From: Aquisalimonas sp.
GTDB lineage: Bacteria; Pseudomonadota; Gammaproteobacteria; Nitrococcales; Aquisalimonadaceae
DNA length: 64,000 nucleotides
Reading direction: 5' to 3'
Assembly (NCBI GenBank): GCA_007126095.1
Contig: SLBZ01000034.1
Coordinates: 1 to 64,000, forward strand
Part shown: in pieces, positions 8,259 to 16,929 of the stretch
How positions within the stretch are numbered: position 1 is the first letter of the stretch
How the letters are laid out: each line of letters begins with the position of its first letter
Notes under the pieces: model-generated
What the model saw: the letters and a program-made list of their open reading frames with translations, nothing else
Databases searched by the model: none
Told to the model about the DNA's origin: nothing
Position numbers and translations under genes: made by a program

Positions 8259-9449
8259 TCAGGACCAGTCCGACAGCTTGCCCATGTCATTCCGCGGCAG
8301 TACGTCGCCGAACGTCACGGCAGCCGGCCGCTCCGGCGCCGTAAGCTGCGCATGCAGCCAGGCGGCAATCCGCTCGCGGGTCGCCTCGTCATCGGTACGG
8401 GGCACTACGAATGCCTTGAGACGCTGGCCATGCGCAGTCTGGCGTGTTCGCACGGCACAGGCCTCGATGTCCGGGCACTGCTGCATGCGCTCGCGCACCG
8501 CCGACGGAACCACATTGACGCCGGCAATCTGGACGGCTTTATCTCGTCGACCGGAGGGCCGGAGACGTGCGTCGCCCTCCCAGATCACATGGTCGGGAAG
8601 ATCCACAGGGAACCCGTCCGGGCGTACCAGGGCTGCGTTCCCGTGGGGCCGCCAGTGACCGAACAGATGAAACGGCTCCCCGGGCGCGTCCCGCCACCCG
8701 ATTCCGCCCGTCTCGGACGAGCCGTAAATCTCGAGCAACCGGGTGAGGCCCGCGCCGGCAAGTGTGGGCCACAGGTGCTCCGGACAGGGCGCCGTTGACG
8801 TCACACCGACAACGCCTCGCGGGAACGGTCCGAGGCTCGCAGCCAGGTACTCCCAGCGCTCGGGGAACGCGACCACCAGATCGCCCGCCTGCAAGCCACC
8901 GTGAACGGCTGCGTCTGCTTCCGGGCCTGAGAGCAGAGGCACCTGCAACCGGGACGCCAGCAAGGGCCCCCAGATGCAGCCGTAAATGTGGCGACAGGGT
9001 ACGAGCAGGAGGATCCGGCCCGTACCGTTGATCAGGGACGCCAGGTGATCAAGCTCTGAGTCGAGGTGCGCCCATGACTGGAACCGCGTCGACGGCGCCC
9101 CCGTCGTCCCCCCGCTGCGGAAGGCAATACCATCTGCGCCCTGACGCATCGTCTCCAGAACCACCTGCGCCCATTCGCCAATCGTCCGGTACCGGAGCAG
9201 ATAATCTTCTGTGCCTACCGCGTGGAGGCGGAAGAAGGCGTTCACCGCCTGCGCCGCGGCCATGAACTCCAGCGAGTCCATGCGCAGCGGGGCGTCGTTC
9301 ATGGGGGCATCGGGCGACAGCAGGCCCTGCATGGAGCGGACGTCTTCGCCGCGCTGATCGGCGAGCTCGCAGGCAATCAGCTCGCCGATCAGCGCCTCAC
9401 ACCCGGATCGGGTAAGAGGCGCTCCGGTACATTCACGCGGTGAGACCAT
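8259..9449 (-). CDS. p-Coumarate:CoA ligase for PYP chromophore activation
   Basis: A 396-residue ANL-superfamily adenylating enzyme, short compared with plant 4CL and matching the family of 4-coumarate ligases linked to photoactive yellow protein. It should activate p-coumaric acid to the CoA thioester later attached to the PYP cysteine. Visible motifs are the P-loop RSGGTTGAPS (A3), YGSSETGG (A5), RPSGRRDKAVQIAGVNV (A8) and the C-terminal PRNDMGKL with the catalytic Lys (A10). The N-terminal region contains RMDSLEFMAAA, which looks like a carrier-protein attachment motif (see findings). Its ATG overlaps the TAA of pyp (TAATG), indicating translational coupling. Confidence 0.92.
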   Translation of the reverse strand: MVSPRECTGAPLTRSGCEALIGELIACELADQRGEDVRSMQGLLSPDAPMNDAPLRMDSLEFMAAAQAVNAFFRLHAVGTEDYLLRYRTIGEWAQVVLETMRQGADGIAFRSGGTTGAPSTRFQSWAHLDSELDHLASLINGTGRILLLVPCRHIYGCIWGPLLASRLQVPLLSGPEADAAVHGGLQAGDLVVAFPERWEYLAASLGPFPRGVVGVTSTAPCPEHLWPTLAGAGLTRLLEIYGSSETGGIGWRDAPGEPFHLFGHWRPHGNAALVRPDGFPVDLPDHVIWEGDARLRPSGRRDKAVQIAGVNVVPSAVRERMQQCPDIEACAVRTRQTAHGQRLKAFVVPRTDDEATRERIAAWLHAQLTAPERPAAVTFGDVLPRNDMGKLSDWS

Positions 9450-9826
9450 TACAGCCGCTTCACGAAGATCCAGTAGCTGTTGCCCACCAGCGCCTTCTTC
9501 ATGTGAACCTTCACCTTGGTGGGCTTCATCTGGTAGTCGAACGTGTACTCAAACATGGTGTTGAGGTCACCCGCCTGAACCCCTTTCTTGAACCGGCCGT
9601 GGAATTCGTCACTGTCCGTGCAGGGCGCCACGTCGGTGAAGAAGTTCTTACCGATCACATCATCGGGCTGACGCCCGGTGATCTCCCCTTCCGCCTTGTT
9701 GTAGCTGAGAATCTTGCCGGACGGATCCAGCTGGATAGCCCCGAAGGCCAGCCCGTCCAGGTCTCCATCAGACATTTTGGCAAGGGTGTTCTCGATATCA
9801 TCCGAACCGAATCCAACAACTTCCAT
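9449..9826 (-). CDS. pyp: Photoactive yellow protein
   Basis: A 125-residue blue-light photoreceptor with a single PAS fold, the same length as the Halorhodospira halophila protein and closely similar in sequence. Every key residue is at the standard position: Tyr42, Glu46, Thr50 and Arg52 around the chromophore, Cys69 (DVAPCTD) for the p-coumaroyl thioester, and Met100. The ATG at 9826 is chosen because AGGAGG sits 4 bases upstream; the open frame extends 30 codons further without family similarity. It is the first gene of an operon with the coumarate ligase. Light absorption near 446 nm is expected from the family. The downstream signalling partner is unknown. Confidence 0.98.
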   Translation of the reverse strand: MEVVGFGSDDIENTLAKMSDGDLDGLAFGAIQLDPSGKILSYNKAEGEITGRQPDDVIGKNFFTDVAPCTDSDEFHGRFKKGVQAGDLNTMFEYTFDYQMKPTKVKVHMKKALVGNSYWIFVKRL

Positions 9827-9886
9827 GCAACCTCCTGAGTCGCGTCGCCCGGCCAATAACCGGCTTGATGTGAAACAACACCCACT

Positions 9887-9917
9887 GTTGTACAGATATA
9901 TACAACATTTGTACAAC
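9887..9917 (-). promoter_or_regulatory. TGTACA repeat region upstream of pyp
   Basis: Two TTGTACA units begin 21 bp apart (9888 and 9909), two helical turns, with an A/T-rich core between them that includes TATACAAC. The outer arms also form the inverted pair GTTGTAC...GTACAAC. The block lies 61-91 bp before the pyp start in otherwise GC-rich DNA and contains TATATA, a likely -10. The TGTACA half-site is like those of light-responsive MerR regulators (LitR/CarH), but the spacing differs from the pattern I recall for them, so the regulator is a guess. Confidence 0.55.
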
Positions 9918-9992
9918 TACTGATAAGCGATATGAGACGGCCGTCACAAACCAGCTCGGCGCGGCATCACCCTGACCCAGTCCCCGGGAACG

Positions 9993-10025
9993 AAAAGAGC
10001 CGACCACGTCACCGTGGCCGGCTCT
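9993..10025 (-). terminator. Intrinsic terminator after the Gly/Gln/Pro-rich gene
   Basis: Arms AGAGCCGACCACG and CGTGGCCGGCTCT pair with one G-U or mismatch. On the minus strand the hairpin is followed by TTTTCG. It lies between the upstream secreted-protein gene and pyp, so pyp is transcribed separately. Confidence 0.75.
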
Positions 10026-10056
10026 CGGAGCACTTCCTGTTGTGTGGACGCGCCGC

Positions 10057-10797
10057 TTACTGCATGCCCGGGCTACCGCCGCTGGGAGCCGGGTCATCCG
10101 TCTCCGCCCCGGGCGTGTCCTGCGGTGTCTGATCCTGCGGCGCTTCCTGCCCCGGAGTCGTCTGCGGCTGCCGAGCCTCTTCGGCACCGGGTTGCTGCTG
10201 TTCCCCACCCGGCCGCTGCTGGCCTGCGCCGGGCTGCTGCTCGCCAGGCTGTGGCTGTTGACCGGCCTCACCCTGCTGACCGGCACCAGGCTGCACGTCC
10301 TGCTGGCCGGGAGCACCACCAACTCCACCCGGGGCACCTTGACCTTGCCCGCCGGGCTGCGTGCCTGGCTGCTCGCCAGCCCCTGCACCCGGCTGTCCGG
10401 GAGCCTGACCACCCTGGGCTCCGGCGCCAACACCAGGCTGACCGGCGGCTCCGCCTTGCCCTTGCTGACCCGGCGCCGCACCCGGCATGCCACCGGGCTG
10501 TCCACCGTCGCCAAGGCCGCCACCGGGCGCCTCAGAGGGACGGGACTGGTGCGGGTCTTCACCCGCCTGCTGTTCCTGCCGGATCCGCTCCCGGACCGGC
10601 GGACCGGGATCGGCCTCGCCCTGTTGATCCGGTCCGGCACCCGCACCAGGCTGCCCGCCCTGCATTCCCGACTGACCCGCCGCCCCGGCACCAGGCGTCC
10701 TGTCCGCGGCGGAGCCGGCGCCGGGCTGCATGGCCATGGCGGCGGCGGGCAGGCCAATCAACGCAACCAGAGTCACGGCTCGTACTGCCGAACGCAT
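10057..10797 (-). CDS. Secreted low-complexity Gly/Gln/Pro/Ala-rich protein
   Basis: A 246-residue protein with a clear signal peptide (MRSAVRAVTLVALIGLPAAAMA). The mature part is made almost only of Gly, Gln, Pro and Ala with scattered Asp/Glu. There is no Cys and no recognisable domain; the unit GQPGAGAG occurs more than once among irregular repeats. Such a chain should be disordered and extracellular or periplasmic. The ATG at 10797 is used because it starts the signal peptide and has GGGAG 6 bases upstream. Function is unknown; a matrix, cell-surface or osmoprotective role would be speculation. It has its own terminator. Confidence 0.7.
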   Translation of the reverse strand: MRSAVRAVTLVALIGLPAAAMAMQPGAGSAADRTPGAGAAGQSGMQGGQPGAGAGPDQQGEADPGPPVRERIRQEQQAGEDPHQSRPSEAPGGGLGDGGQPGGMPGAAPGQQGQGGAAGQPGVGAGAQGGQAPGQPGAGAGEQPGTQPGGQGQGAPGGVGGAPGQQDVQPGAGQQGEAGQQPQPGEQQPGAGQQRPGGEQQQPGAEEARQPQTTPGQEAPQDQTPQDTPGAETDDPAPSGGSPGMQ

Positions 10798-10932
10798 AAC
10801 CTTCTCCCAACTGATCGTGGCACGCTCTCCGCGTGCGGGCACCAATGATTCCCACATCCTAACGTGCGACACCGCAACACCGACAACCGTTCCCGACCGA
10901 CGTCACCCGACCGCAACACTGCGGCTCCAGGG

Positions 10933-11400
10933 CTACGAGTGCCGGTCCTGATCGCGCCGCTCGAATTCGCCTTCGATCGCATCCTGCCCGGAGGGCGGAC
11001 GCCGCCTTGCCTGGCCATCGATCGGGCCGTACTGAACGTGCACCCGCCGCATCAGCGCGTGTACCACCAGGCGCCGGGTAAAGGGGATCAGGCAGGCGAA
11101 CCCGATCAGGTCGGTGGCAAACCCAGGGGTCAGAAGCATGACACCACCGACTGCCAGGGCCATGCCTTCGAACATCTCGACCGCCGGAACCGTGCCGCGA
11201 TCCATGTTGGTCCGGGCGCGCCGAAGTGTTTCCATCCCCTGCTGGCGCAGCAGCAGCCCCCCGATCACGGCAGTGAGCACGCACAGACCAATGGTCGAGA
11301 GCGCACCGACAACCTTACCCACTTCAATAAGGATGAAGATCTCGACCAGGGGAACAATGATGAGTAACAGGAGTAACGCGGGCACGATCGACCTCGGCAC
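10933..11400 (-). CDS. fxsA: FxsA-family membrane protein
   Basis: A 155-residue integral membrane protein of the FxsA/YtzA family, first known from suppression of F-plasmid exclusion of phage T7. Conserved features are the N-terminal LLLIIVPLVEIFILIEVG, then TAVIGGLLLRQQG and the MLLTPGFATDLIGF segment, followed by a hydrophilic tail. Start: GTG at 11400 gives the longest reading, but a second GTG five codons later (11385) has GAGG 6 bases before it and fits the usual family start better. It ends a run of six minus-strand genes. Confidence 0.85.
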   Translation of the reverse strand: MPRSIVPALLLLLIIVPLVEIFILIEVGKVVGALSTIGLCVLTAVIGGLLLRQQGMETLRRARTNMDRGTVPAVEMFEGMALAVGGVMLLTPGFATDLIGFACLIPFTRRLVVHALMRRVHVQYGPIDGQARRRPPSGQDAIEGEFERRDQDRHS

Positions 11401-11461
11401 GTTGTAACGGGTTTCACAGGGAGATGGCGGCGAGAGTCGCGGAATGCAATCCCGACACCAG

Positions 11462-11830
11462 TCAACCTGTCAGTGGCCGGGCAAAGCTGAGCTCATTGCC
11501 GTCCGGATCCTGGATGTGGAAATAGCGCTCACCCCAGAACGCATCCGCCGGTTCCGCTTCCGGCTGCAGCCCGGCGTGCACGGCACGGCGGTACATGGCA
11601 TCCACGTCGGAGACATGAATGATGGTACGCCCCCAGAGCGCCTCCGGTGGCCGCCCGGCCATCAGGTTCAGGTAGCCGGACCCGACATGAAAACTCGTGA
11701 ACGTCGCGTCGGCACCGCCGTAGTGCATCTCGAACCCGAGCTTGCGATAGAACGCGACCGCGGCGGCCATGTCGGCCGTGAACACGGTCACGGCGCTGAT
11801 TGCCTCGAATTCCGGCTCCATTTCGCTCAT
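11462..11830 (-). CDS. VOC-family (glyoxalase/bleomycin-resistance fold) protein
   Basis: A 122-residue single VOC domain. It has the VFTADMAAAVAFYRKLGFEM opening of the fold, a central WGRTIIHVSDVDAMYRRA and the terminal YFHIQDPDGNELSFARPL. The metal-ligand positions appear as His in IIHV and Glu in GNELSF. Members include glyoxalases, dioxygenases and drug-binding proteins; the substrate is not evident. It lies 26 bp after the upstream gene and is likely in the same transcript. Confidence 0.82.
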   Translation of the reverse strand: MSEMEPEFEAISAVTVFTADMAAAVAFYRKLGFEMHYGGADATFTSFHVGSGYLNLMAGRPPEALWGRTIIHVSDVDAMYRRAVHAGLQPEAEPADAFWGERYFHIQDPDGNELSFARPLTG

Positions 11831-11856
11831 GGACCCTCCGGCCGGCGCTGCATTGT

Positions 11857-12222
11857 TCAGTGAAGGCGGCCCGGCTCTTCCGTCAACCGGATCTGCCAGT
11901 CACCGCCGTGGGCGCGGGCGCACTCTTCTTCACTGTCGAACCCGACGTGCTGTCGCACGTCGCCGACACTCAACCCGGCCGCGTCCAGCGCCTCCGCCGT
12001 GAGATGGCTGAGATACGCATCATGTCCGGCGCGCAGCGCGGCCGCCAGGTTGGCGTTGGTGTCGAACACCCAGACCACCTGAATGCTGTGCTGCACGTCA
12101 TTGTAGTCAAGAACGTGCGTCACCCACTGGAACCCGTCCAGTTCCTCCCGCGCCGCCTCGCAGGCGCGGCCCAGCATGGTTGCCAGTTGATCTTCCAGGT
12201 GCTTGCGATCCGATTGCTTCAT
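11857..12222 (-). CDS. Conserved hypothetical protein
   Basis: A 121-residue soluble protein with the block EELDGFQWVTHVLDYNDVQH and VVWVFDTNANLAAA. I recall similar proteins being labelled Fis-family regulators in databases, but no helix-turn-helix is visible here, so that label should not be copied. It is 6 bp downstream of the YigZ gene and probably co-transcribed with it. Function unknown. Confidence 0.6.
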   Translation of the reverse strand: MKQSDRKHLEDQLATMLGRACEAAREELDGFQWVTHVLDYNDVQHSIQVVWVFDTNANLAAALRAGHDAYLSHLTAEALDAAGLSVGDVRQHVGFDSEEECARAHGGDWQIRLTEEPGRLH

Positions 12223-12228
12223 GGTTTT

Positions 12229-12834
12229 TCAGACAGTCTCGTGAATCGTGATGGATTGCGCCGCGCAGAACGCGCGGAAGGCGTCGACCTCGGCCACGGG
12301 AATGGTGATATCCATGCTAACCCCTTCACCATAGCGGATGGCGTCAACCTCGCCCCGATGCCCCTGCACCCAGTGGCGCATGGCCTGCTCCTGGGCAAAG
12401 TGCATTGCCACGGTGACGCCGCAGACCGGCTCGTGCAGCGTAACTGGCAACTCCGAAAGCACGGCCTCGGTGGCCTGGGCGTAGGCACGGGTCAGACCGC
12501 CCGCACCCAGTTTGATACCGCCGAAATAGCGGATAACCACCACCAGGACATCCCCCAGCCCCTTGTGCTGGATGACGTTGAGAATCGGTCGCCCGGCGGT
12601 CCCTCCCGGCTCGCCGTCGTCGTCGCTCGCCGCAGTGCTGGCCGATACCGGGTCGCCGATCAGATACGCCCAGCAATGGTGGCGGGCATCCGGGTGTTCG
12701 GCGCGCGCCTGCTCCACGTCTGCCAGCGCCGCTGCCCGGGTTTCGACCCGGCTGGCGCGCGCAATGAACCGGCTCCTGCGAACGGCGATCTCCCGTTCCA
12801 GCGATTGGGCGGGCACCGTGTAGCCGGAACTCAT
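12229..12834 (-). CDS. YigZ/IMPACT-family protein
   Basis: A 201-residue protein of the YigZ/IMPACT (UPF0029) family. The signature appears as the ARHHCWAYLIG motif, DDDGEPGGTAGRPIL and RYFGGIKLGAGGLTRAYAQA. The C-terminal domain has the EF-G domain V-like fold common in the family. Eukaryotic relatives regulate translation through GCN1; the bacterial role is unsettled. The ATG at 12834 is chosen because family similarity begins there and the upstream 39 codons overlap the neighbouring hydrolase gene. It sits 10 bp after that gene. Confidence 0.88.
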   Translation of the reverse strand: MSSGYTVPAQSLEREIAVRRSRFIARASRVETRAAALADVEQARAEHPDARHHCWAYLIGDPVSASTAASDDDGEPGGTAGRPILNVIQHKGLGDVLVVVIRYFGGIKLGAGGLTRAYAQATEAVLSELPVTLHEPVCGVTVAMHFAQEQAMRHWVQGHRGEVDAIRYGEGVSMDITIPVAEVDAFRAFCAAQSITIHETV

Positions 12835-12844
12835 GGCCCGCGCC

Positions 12845-13762
12845 TCATGCCGCCCGGTGTCGCGACGGCAGAGCTGCGAGTACGCGCTCTGCCGCGCTCT
12901 CGGGATCCTGCTGCATGAAGCAGTGACCGCCCGGCATCCGCTCGACCGCAATCCCCGGCATCACGCCCGGTAGCCGCCGGGCGGCGTCGCTCACGAACGG
13001 ATAGCTGTCGGCACCATGCAGCATGAGCACCGGCGCGCTCACCCGTCCCAGGGTACCCCACAACCTCCGTGGCGATGAGCCGAAGATCTCCGCCTCACGC
13101 TCGGGGCGACAGCGCAGCGTCACACCATCGGTATCGTCACGCAGGGCGTGGGTGACGTAGGACTGCAGGCAGCGGTCCTGCCAGCCGCGGAAAATCCCCC
13201 GTCCACGCAGGCCCTTGAACGCGCTGTCGCGATCGGGCCAGTGGTCACGGCGGCGCGCCGCCTGCCGCGCCATGGGCGTGCGCCGCGACAGCCCCAGCAG
13301 TTGCAGCAACGCCATGGACCGGAGCATGGCCGGAGGAAACAGAACCGGGTCCAGCAGTACGCCCTGGTCGAAGATATCGGCCCGTTGCCCCATCATCAGG
13401 GCGATCATGACACCACCAAAGCTGTGTCCCATGCCGACGACCGGAACGCCCTTCCACAGCGGCGCGAACTGCTGCCATGCGTCCAGGCAGATCTCCGCGG
13501 TCCGGTTCCAGCCACGGAAGGCGCCGCCGTGATCACTGTTGCCGTGCCCCTGGACGTCCGACAGGAACAGGTCGTAATCCCGGGCCAGGCGGCTCAGCAT
13601 CGCCTCGTACACCAGGCCACACATCCCGTTCCCGTGGATGAAGTGGATGACAGGGCGGCCGCTGGGGGGCGAATGCCAGCCACGCACGGCGAAGCCGTCC
13701 CCCGTGTGGTGCTCCCACGGCACGAGCTGATCCCGCAGCGACGGTGATCCACTGCCGGTCAT
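12845..13762 (-). CDS. Alpha/beta hydrolase
   Basis: A 305-residue cytoplasmic alpha/beta hydrolase. It has the oxyanion FIHGNGMCG, the DVQGHGNSDHG strand and the nucleophile GMGHSFGG. A late LHGADSYPF (Asp) and PGGHCFMQ (His) complete the triad. It is close to esterases and acyltransferase-like hydrolases; the substrate is unknown. Its ATG overlaps the stop of the preceding gene by 4 bp (ATGA), implying coupling. Confidence 0.85.
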   Translation of the reverse strand: MTGSGSPSLRDQLVPWEHHTGDGFAVRGWHSPPSGRPVIHFIHGNGMCGLVYEAMLSRLARDYDLFLSDVQGHGNSDHGGAFRGWNRTAEICLDAWQQFAPLWKGVPVVGMGHSFGGVMIALMMGQRADIFDQGVLLDPVLFPPAMLRSMALLQLLGLSRRTPMARQAARRRDHWPDRDSAFKGLRGRGIFRGWQDRCLQSYVTHALRDDTDGVTLRCRPEREAEIFGSSPRRLWGTLGRVSAPVLMLHGADSYPFVSDAARRLPGVMPGIAVERMPGGHCFMQQDPESAAERVLAALPSRHRAA

Positions 13763-14271
13763 GCGTCAGCCTCCCCCGGCGCGGAGGCGAGCCCGTACTC
13801 CTCGACGCCGAACCGCTCCTCGTCGCGGCGCAGACCGAGCCAGACGGTGTCGTCGCACTCCTGCAGGACCTCTTCCACCGCGTCAGCGGGCAACCACAGC
13901 ACCTGCGCTTCCACGCCGGCGGCGCGCTCCACGGTGGTCCGCCAGTCTGCATCGCGGCCGGGGTCACACCCGGGCGCGAACAGGGCGCCGACATCGCCTT
14001 CGCGCAGCCCGTTGCTCACCAGACAGAGGCCGTGGCCGACCTGCAGATGCAGCCCCGCGGGGATCGCGTCCAGCGCGATGTGCTCCAGCGGCGGCAAGGC
14101 ACCGGAGGGTGGCTTTGGTGCCCCCGTGATGCGGTAACGGTTCTCGAGCATCTGATCCGGGGTGGGATGATGCCGATCGCTTGCCAGAGCGTGGTCGAGC
14201 AGCGCGCGCACATGCGCCTGTTCGAACGGCAGCCAGGTCCAGTCAGTGGTGGTCATGATGTGGTTCTGCAT
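13759..14271 (-). CDS. Unrecognised conserved-looking protein
   Basis: A 170-residue acidic soluble protein without signal peptide, membrane segment or motif I recognise. It opens with a Trp/His-rich stretch (TDWTWLPFEQAHVRALLDHA) and ends in a Glu/Asp-rich C-terminus. Codon use matches its neighbours, and the ATGA overlap with the hydrolase gene shows that it is a real operon member. A second ATG five codons in is possible; neither start has a strong ribosome site. It is the promoter-proximal gene of the run down to fxsA and is divergent from the Zur-box GTPase. Confidence 0.6.
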   Translation of the reverse strand: MQNHIMTTTDWTWLPFEQAHVRALLDHALASDRHHPTPDQMLENRYRITGAPKPPSGALPPLEHIALDAIPAGLHLQVGHGLCLVSNGLREGDVGALFAPGCDPGRDADWRTTVERAAGVEAQVLWLPADAVEEVLQECDDTVWLGLRRDEERFGVEEYGLASAPGEADA

Positions 14272-14331
14272 CTCGCCGGGGTTCGGATCGGGAGTCTAAC
14301 AGGACACCCGACTCCAGTGGTCACTCCGGTT

Positions 14332-14348
14332 ATGTTATATGATAACAT
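14332..14348. promoter_or_regulatory. Zur-box-like palindrome
   Basis: ATGTTAT-ATG-ATAACAT is a perfect 17-bp palindrome with flanking TT/TC, matching the TGTTATA/TATAACA core of gammaproteobacterial Zur operators. It lies 36 bp before the ATG of the COG0523 GTPase gene and about 60 bp before the divergent gene. It predicts derepression in low zinc. Confidence 0.8.
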
Positions 14349-14383
14349 TCCAGATTCTTTCATCACCTTCAGGGAGGACCCCC

Positions 14384-15592
<1,209 letters not shown>

Positions 15593-15603
15593 AGGCTGCG
15601 ACT

Positions 15604-15641
15604 ACCTGCCATCCGGGGACGACACCCCCGGAGTGGCAGGT
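15604..15641. terminator. Hairpin between convergent genes (bidirectional terminator)
   Basis: Arms ACCTGCCATCCGGGG and CCCCGGAGTGGCAGGT pair over 15 bp with a single bulged base, in a 77-bp gap between two tail-to-tail genes. There is no T tract on either side, so its strength as an intrinsic terminator is uncertain. Confidence 0.65.
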
Positions 15642-15669
15642 TCCGGCCTGCTTCAGGGAGCGGACCGCC

Positions 15670-16713
15670 TCAATCCTCGTCGAGGTGGCCAAGATCCTGA
15701 AGGAACTCGCGCAGCATGGCCACGGCTTCCGCCGCCTCGTCACTCTCGGCGGCGACATTGTCCCAGTGGGCCTCGGAGGTCTCTACCAGACGCTCGTGGA
15801 CATCATCCGGCAAGGGGTTCAGCTCCACCCCGTCCTCGGCAAGCACGCGCTGCTTGGTCATCTCCTCGTGATAGATGTACTCGTTGGTGCGCTCCCAGTA
15901 GTGCTCCTCCAGAGTATCCATGAGAATGGCATGGATGTCTTCGGGGAGCGCCTCTACGGCCTCCTCGTTAAATATGAACGTGTCGTCGCTGATGCTGAGC
16001 GGCGGCTCCACGTGATAGGGCGCGACCTCGTAGAGGCTCATGCTGTCGGCACCCTGGTACGCTCCCCAGTGTCCGCCATCCACTACACCGGTGGAGAGGG
16101 CCTGATAAAGCTCTTCGCCGGGCACGTACTGGGCCGCGGCTCCTGCCTCCGAGAGCACGGTCTCACTGAGCCCCGACGTGGCGATGCGCGCACCCTCGAA
16201 ATCCTCCATGGACTCGATGGGCTCGCTGAGCACGATCTCCTGGGTGAGCATCTTGTCCGGGTGGTAGAAAACACCGTACTCGGACGCCTCCTCGCGGATC
16301 ATCTCCTCGAATCCCAGGTGGCGATAGAAGTACACCGCTTCCCAAACCTCCTGGAATGAGAACGGCAGCCCAGCGGCAACGCTGGCCAGGGACAGGCGGT
16401 CCTGGAGGAAAAACGGCGACGTGGTCCCCATCTCGACGATGCCACGCTCGACGGCCGCCCAGATCTCGTCGGTGCCGAACAGCTGCCCGGCTTCGTAGAG
16501 TTCCAGTTCCAGCCGGCCGTCGGTGCGCTCGTAGAGCTGATCCCGCAGTTTCTCGAGACTGGCTTCGTAGGAGGTACTGGCACTAGGCCAGTGCGACTGA
16601 ACACGCCAGGTGATGGTCTCGTCGTCGGCTGTCGCCCCGGCATGCGGCAACGCCAGGCCAAGGCCGATCATCACGCTCACGCTCCACTTTCCCATGGCTA
16701 CTGTACTGCTCAT
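15670..16713 (-). CDS. TRAP transporter substrate-binding protein (DctP family)
   Basis: A 347-residue periplasmic binding protein with a signal peptide (MSSTVAMGKWSVSVMIGLGL, cleaved near AGATADD). The DctP fold shows in ITWRVQSHWP, LRDQLYERTDGRLELELYEAGQLFGTDE, then FEGARIATSGLSETVLSEAGA and the VVDGGHWGAYQG helix. TRAP systems import carboxylates or amino-acid-like solutes with two membrane subunits, but no DctQ/DctM genes are nearby. It is therefore an orphan receptor, perhaps serving a distant permease. The ATG at 16713 follows GGAGGAG; the upstream frame lacks signal character. Confidence 0.88.
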   Translation of the reverse strand: MSSTVAMGKWSVSVMIGLGLALPHAGATADDETITWRVQSHWPSASTSYEASLEKLRDQLYERTDGRLELELYEAGQLFGTDEIWAAVERGIVEMGTTSPFFLQDRLSLASVAAGLPFSFQEVWEAVYFYRHLGFEEMIREEASEYGVFYHPDKMLTQEIVLSEPIESMEDFEGARIATSGLSETVLSEAGAAAQYVPGEELYQALSTGVVDGGHWGAYQGADSMSLYEVAPYHVEPPLSISDDTFIFNEEAVEALPEDIHAILMDTLEEHYWERTNEYIYHEEMTKQRVLAEDGVELNPLPDDVHERLVETSEAHWDNVAAESDEAAEAVAMLREFLQDLGHLDED

Positions 16714-16848
16714 GTTTCTCCTCCCCGGGGTTGCCCCCCCTGTTATGGCTCTTGCAGGCCGGCCCTGCGGGTTGACCTGCTTTCGACCGTAGAGATGGCC
16801 CATCGGAGGGGTCAATCATCAAACCCATGAAATCGTCTCATCGCCCAC

Positions 16849-16865
16849 CATGCACGCAGTGCATG
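16849..16865. promoter_or_regulatory. CATGCAC-N3-GTGCATG dyad
   Basis: A perfect 7+3+7 inverted repeat 18 bp upstream of the -35 of the riboswitch promoter, in the divergent gap between the TRAP receptor gene and the riboswitch gene. It is a plausible operator; the regulator is unknown. Confidence 0.4.
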
Positions 16866-16883
16866 AATGTGTTCCGGCCGCTA

Positions 16884-16912
16884 TTGCACGGATCCACACC
16901 AACCTATATCTT
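16884..16912 (+). promoter_or_regulatory. Candidate sigma70 promoter for the riboswitch transcript
   Basis: TTGCAC and TATCTT are 17 bp apart, placing a transcription start about 16920, just before the aptamer. An overlapping TATATC at 15 bp spacing is less favourable. Confidence 0.5.
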
Positions 16913-16929
16913 GGGCCCGTCTTCAAAAG

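Noticed and set aside
9887..9917. PpsR/CrtJ operator (TGT-N12-ACA) upstream of pyp
   Set aside because: TGT/ACA pairs occur here but at spacings other than 12, and no photosynthesis genes are nearby.
11857..12222. Fis-type regulator label for the 121-residue protein
   Set aside because: No helix-turn-helix is visible; the label would be carried over from database habit.
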